Below, piece by piece: positions 61,860-64,000 of a stretch of 64,000 bases of DNA. The DNA is from Virgibacillus phasianinus (lineage in GTDB: Bacteria > Bacillota > Bacilli > Bacillales > Amphibacillaceae). The DNA lies in assembly GCF_002216775.1 (NCBI RefSeq), contig NZ_CP022315.1:248001-312000 (forward strand), in the 5' to 3' direction. The notes under the pieces were generated by a model that ran no database searches, had not been told where the DNA came from, and worked only from the letters and a program-made list of their open reading frames with translations. The translations under genes were made by a program, and so were the position numbers. Each line of letters starts with the position of its first letter. The stretch's first letter is position 1.

Positions 61860-62543
61860 TTATTTAACCGCCAATGCTTCCATAAAACGTTCGGTAATCT
61901 GCTTAGGCCGGGTAATCGCACCGCCAACTACCACGGAATATGCGCCAATCTCCAGACACTGTTTTGCCATTTCAGGTGTAATTACATTTCCTTCCGCAAT
62001 CACCGGGATATTTACACGTTTGAGCACATTTTTGAGAAAACTAAATTCCTCATGATAAAGCTTCTTCCCTTTGGTTTCTTCGGTATAACCATGCAAAGTT
62101 GTAGAAATACAATCAAATCCTAATTTTTCCGCTTGTACAGCATCTTCTATCGTTGCTATATCGGCCATCAACTGGATAGTTGGTTTCTGTTCCTTCGCAT
62201 ACTGTACCAAATCCCCCAGTCTAATGTCATTTGGCCTTTGCCTTTCGGTGGCGTCCATTGCAATCATTTCACATCCGCTTTCAAGCAACTCATCAATTTC
62301 TTTATAAGTAGCCGTAATAAATACCTCACTGTCATCATAGTCCCGCTTCACTATACCAAGAACGGGCAAATCAACCTCATTTTTTATTTCGATAATATCT
62401 TTCTTTGAATTCGCCCGTATCCCTTTTGCGCCACCCTCTTTTGCTGCGAGGGCCATTTTAGACATGATAAACGAACTATGCAAAGGCTCATCAGCTAAGG
62501 CCTGACAAGAAACAATTAATTCACCTTTTATTTTATTCAACAA
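61860..62543 (-). CDS. nanE: N-acetylmannosamine-6-phosphate 2-epimerase
   Basis: A 227-residue TIM-barrel epimerase converting ManNAc-6-P to GlcNAc-6-[27 protein letters not shown] is the diagnostic N-terminus. LGIVKRDY carries the catalytic Lys, and [33 protein letters not shown] binds the phosphate. The start is TTG with AGGAGG eight bases upstream. It lies between the ROK kinase gene and the M20 hydrolase gene with gaps under 25 bases. Confidence 0.95.
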   Translation of the reverse strand: MLNKIKGELIVSCQALADEPLHSSFIMSKMALAAKEGGAKGIRANSKKDIIEIKNEVDLPVLGIVKRDYDDSEVFITATYKEIDELLESGCEMIAMDATERQRPNDIRLGDLVQYAKEQKPTIQLMADIATIEDAVQAEKLGFDCISTTLHGYTEETKGKKLYHEEFSFLKNVLKRVNIPVIAEGNVITPEMAKQCLEIGAYSVVVGGAITRPKQITERFMEALAVK

Positions 62544-62567
62544 TTTATATTTCCTCCTTTTTTGGGG

Positions 62568-63443
62568 TCAGTCCCCTGTAACGAAAAATGGATATACTGC
62601 GCCGTATAATGCTGCATCATTATATAATTGAGCAATTTTAATTTCTGTTTTTAAAAATTCACTTGGCAAAAACTGTGCTATTTGTTTTTGAATATGGTCT
62701 AATAAGTAGTCGCCTTGGGCGGAAATTCCTCCACCAATAATGATGCATTTCGGGTCAACTAAAATAATAATTTGCGCTAGACCTTTTGCTACCTCTTTTG
62801 ACCAGATTTCTATAATGGAATAGCAAGCATCGTCACTGCGTTTGGCTCGTTCGAAAACGTCTCTTGTGGATATGTCTGATCCGAGTTCATTATGAATCAT
62901 TTTACTTAATGCAGATGTTGATGCTCTTGCTTCATAATTTGTTTTTGTTTTCTCATCGTATAACAAGTAGCCAACCGAATTGGCTCGATGATTAAAACCG
63001 TCCATTAAGCTAGTTTGATAGTAGGCGCCGCCAATCCCTGTTCCAAGTGTCATACAAAACACATCGTTTTCATTTACGGCTGCACCTTGCCACCGTTCAC
63101 CCAATAATGCTGCATTAACATCGTTTTCAACATGAACAGGTAAGTCAAACTTATCTATTAGGTGCTGCTTGATTGCAGTGCCTTTATAGTTTTTTATAGT
63201 TGGTCCAGCATAAATTATCTCGCCCTTTTCTCTGTCCACAATCCCTGCAGTGCTGATTCCAACTCCACTAACAGTACATATGCTTAATGCCTCATCAACA
63301 ATACTCTCTACCTGCTTGAGAAGAGCTTGTTGAATATTTTCTTTGGTCTCGACTTTTGAATGGCCATGCAATTTCCCCTGCTTGTCCATAAAAGCATATT
63401 TAATATACGTTCCACCAATATCAATTGATAGATATTCAGCCAT
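62568..63443 (-). CDS. ROK-family sugar kinase, probable N-acetylmannosamine kinase
   Basis: A 291-residue kinase. The phosphate loop is LSIDIGGTYIKYAF, the catalytic Asp lies in VHVENDVNAALLGE, and MTLGTGIGGAYY is the second ATP block. The usual ROK zinc motif (CxCGxxGC) is absent, as in some NanK enzymes. The adjacent nanE makes ManNAc the probable substrate. AGGAGGGG precedes the ATG used. The stop codon lies within a GGGGACTGACCCC palindrome. Confidence 0.85.
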   Translation of the reverse strand: MAEYLSIDIGGTYIKYAFMDKQGKLHGHSKVETKENIQQALLKQVESIVDEALSICTVSGVGISTAGIVDREKGEIIYAGPTIKNYKGTAIKQHLIDKFDLPVHVENDVNAALLGERWQGAAVNENDVFCMTLGTGIGGAYYQTSLMDGFNHRANSVGYLLYDEKTKTNYEARASTSALSKMIHNELGSDISTRDVFERAKRSDDACYSIIEIWSKEVAKGLAQIIILVDPKCIIIGGGISAQGDYLLDHIQKQIAQFLPSEFLKTEIKIAQLYNDAALYGAVYPFFVTGD

Positions 63444-63461
63444 AACACCCCTCCTATCCGG

Positions 63462-63517
63462 GCGGGGACAGTCCCCCACCGCTTTACCACTTTAGCGCAA
63501 CGGGGGACTGTCCCCCT
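63462..63517 (-). repeat. paired GGGGAC-type palindromes before the ROK kinase gene
   Basis: GGGGACAGTCCCC (63464-63476) and GGGGGACTGTCCCCC (63502-63516) are each palindromic and pair with each other to form a long stem. They lie between the GntR stop codon and the kinase ribosome site and may terminate or attenuate. A third copy of the motif is at 62,564-62,576. Confidence 0.7.
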
Positions 63518-64000
63518 CTAGATTTTTGTTTTCTTCATATGTCGTGTCAGTAGTTCTTTCGCTTGATCTGCTTTTTTGTTAAGTAATGCTTCGACTATTT
63601 CTTCATGTTCTGCTATCAACGTTTGATACTCATCTATTGTCAAATGAATATGTTTCACTTCGAAAAAGTAACTGGTAATCATATTTGTCATTTGGATAAA
63701 CAAATAATTGTTTGTTGCTTGCAATATCTGTTTATGAAACTTACTATCCGCTTCTCTAAACTCCTCAAGGGTTGTTGCTTCCTTGCTTTCTTCAACAACT
63801 TCCTTTAACCGCTGCAGTTCAACTCGGCTATGGTTATTTACGATCTCGTCAATAGCACTGGATTCAAATATAATACGCAGACTTAATATATCCTGTATTT
63901 TTCCGCCATTAATTTGCCAGAGAAAGAAAAAGTTGTTTAACAGATTATCAATATTTGATTCATTTAAGAAGGCACCCTGCCCTTGCCTGACCCGTATCAC
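63518..64000 (-). CDS. GntR-family (FCD-domain) regulator, N-terminus outside the window
   Basis: 160 residues are visible. VRQGQGAFLNE is the end of the winged-helix domain (its beginning lies past 64,000). The all-helical FCD ligand domain follows: LSLRIIFESSAIDEIVNN, EADSKFHKQILQATNNYLFIQ, EHEEIVEALLNKKADQAKELLTRHM, with the Asp and three His that usually bind metal. It probably senses an acid or amino-sugar metabolite and controls the nanK/nanE/M20 operon. The gene is cut by the window edge, not broken. Confidence 0.9.
   Translation of the reverse strand: MIRVRQGQGAFLNESNIDNLLNNFFFLWQINGGKIQDILSLRIIFESSAIDEIVNNHSRVELQRLKEVVEESKEATTLEEFREADSKFHKQILQATNNYLFIQMTNMITSYFFEVKHIHLTIDEYQTLIAEHEEIVEALLNKKADQAKELLTRHMKKTKI

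Noticed and set aside
1-64000. CRISPR array, insertion sequence, integrase, prophage or restriction system
   Set aside because: No regular direct repeats with spacers, no transposase or integrase motifs and no phage or methylase genes were seen.

Overview
The window is A+T-rich chromosomal DNA of a low-GC, endospore-forming member of the Bacillaceae, most like the moderately halophilic Virgibacillus/Oceanobacillus/Lentibacillus group. The evidence is a small acid-soluble spore protein gene (sspP), an intracellular subtilisin, Bacillus-type odhAB, an adaA/adaB/alkA cluster, strong AGGAGG ribosome sites with GTG and TTG starts, and several families of palindromic intergenic repeats of a type common in these genera. 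The genus is inference. I see no rRNA, phage, insertion sequence or CRISPR array.

Region 1 (1-15,400, almost all minus strand) is housekeeping. It holds an aldehyde dehydrogenase, two nucleobase/nucleoside transporters (NupC, NCS2), the 2-oxoglutarate dehydrogenase operon odhA-odhB, tRNA methyltransferase TrmL, a secreted-type amidase-domain protein, an alkyltransferase (ogt), epoxyqueuosine reductase QueG, an ABC-class ATPase and tRNA-Gly(TCC). Region 2 (15,400-41,700) is a mosaic of single genes: D-amino acid aminotransferase, S9 peptidase, hydrolases, a YhgE/Pip membrane protein, SIMPL and SDR proteins, a type I toxin-antitoxin locus, an inosine-DNA glycosylase, sspP, a DMT exporter, an acyl-CoA ligase, proC, an exonuclease, intracellular subtilisin, the divergent adaAB/alkA alkylation-repair unit, Bax inhibitor-1, DUF4349 and RDD proteins. 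A candidate structured small RNA lies at about 31,072-31,245.

Region 3 (41,800-64,000) is a carbohydrate catabolic island. In minus-strand order it contains a GntR regulator (cut by the window edge), ManNAc kinase, ManNAc-6-P epimerase and an M20 amidohydrolase; then a hexuronate operon uxaC-uxuA-uxuB-eda-kdgK that takes glucuronate to pyruvate and glyceraldehyde-3-P; an AEC transporter; a XylR-type ROK repressor; an AraC regulator followed by three Gfo/Idh/MocA oxidoreductases and a sugar-phosphate isomerase-like protein; a GPH-type sugar symporter; and a TRAP transporter (dctPQM). Four sequences resembling the Bacillus xyl operator lie upstream of uxaC, the symporter, the TRAP operon and the ROK gene itself. 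Three cre-like sites (two before the symporter, one before uxaC) accompany two of these promoters. I therefore read the island as one regulon for uptake and breakdown of a glucuronate-containing saccharide, repressed by the ROK protein and by carbon catabolite control.

The main non-coding novelty is the repeat landscape: self-complementary ~120-bp elements (family A), ~95-bp hairpins with a TCCGAAC stem (family B), and at 53,149-54,165 a kilobase of nested, inverted repeats in which one copy is split by an 87-bp segment flanked by a 10-bp direct repeat.
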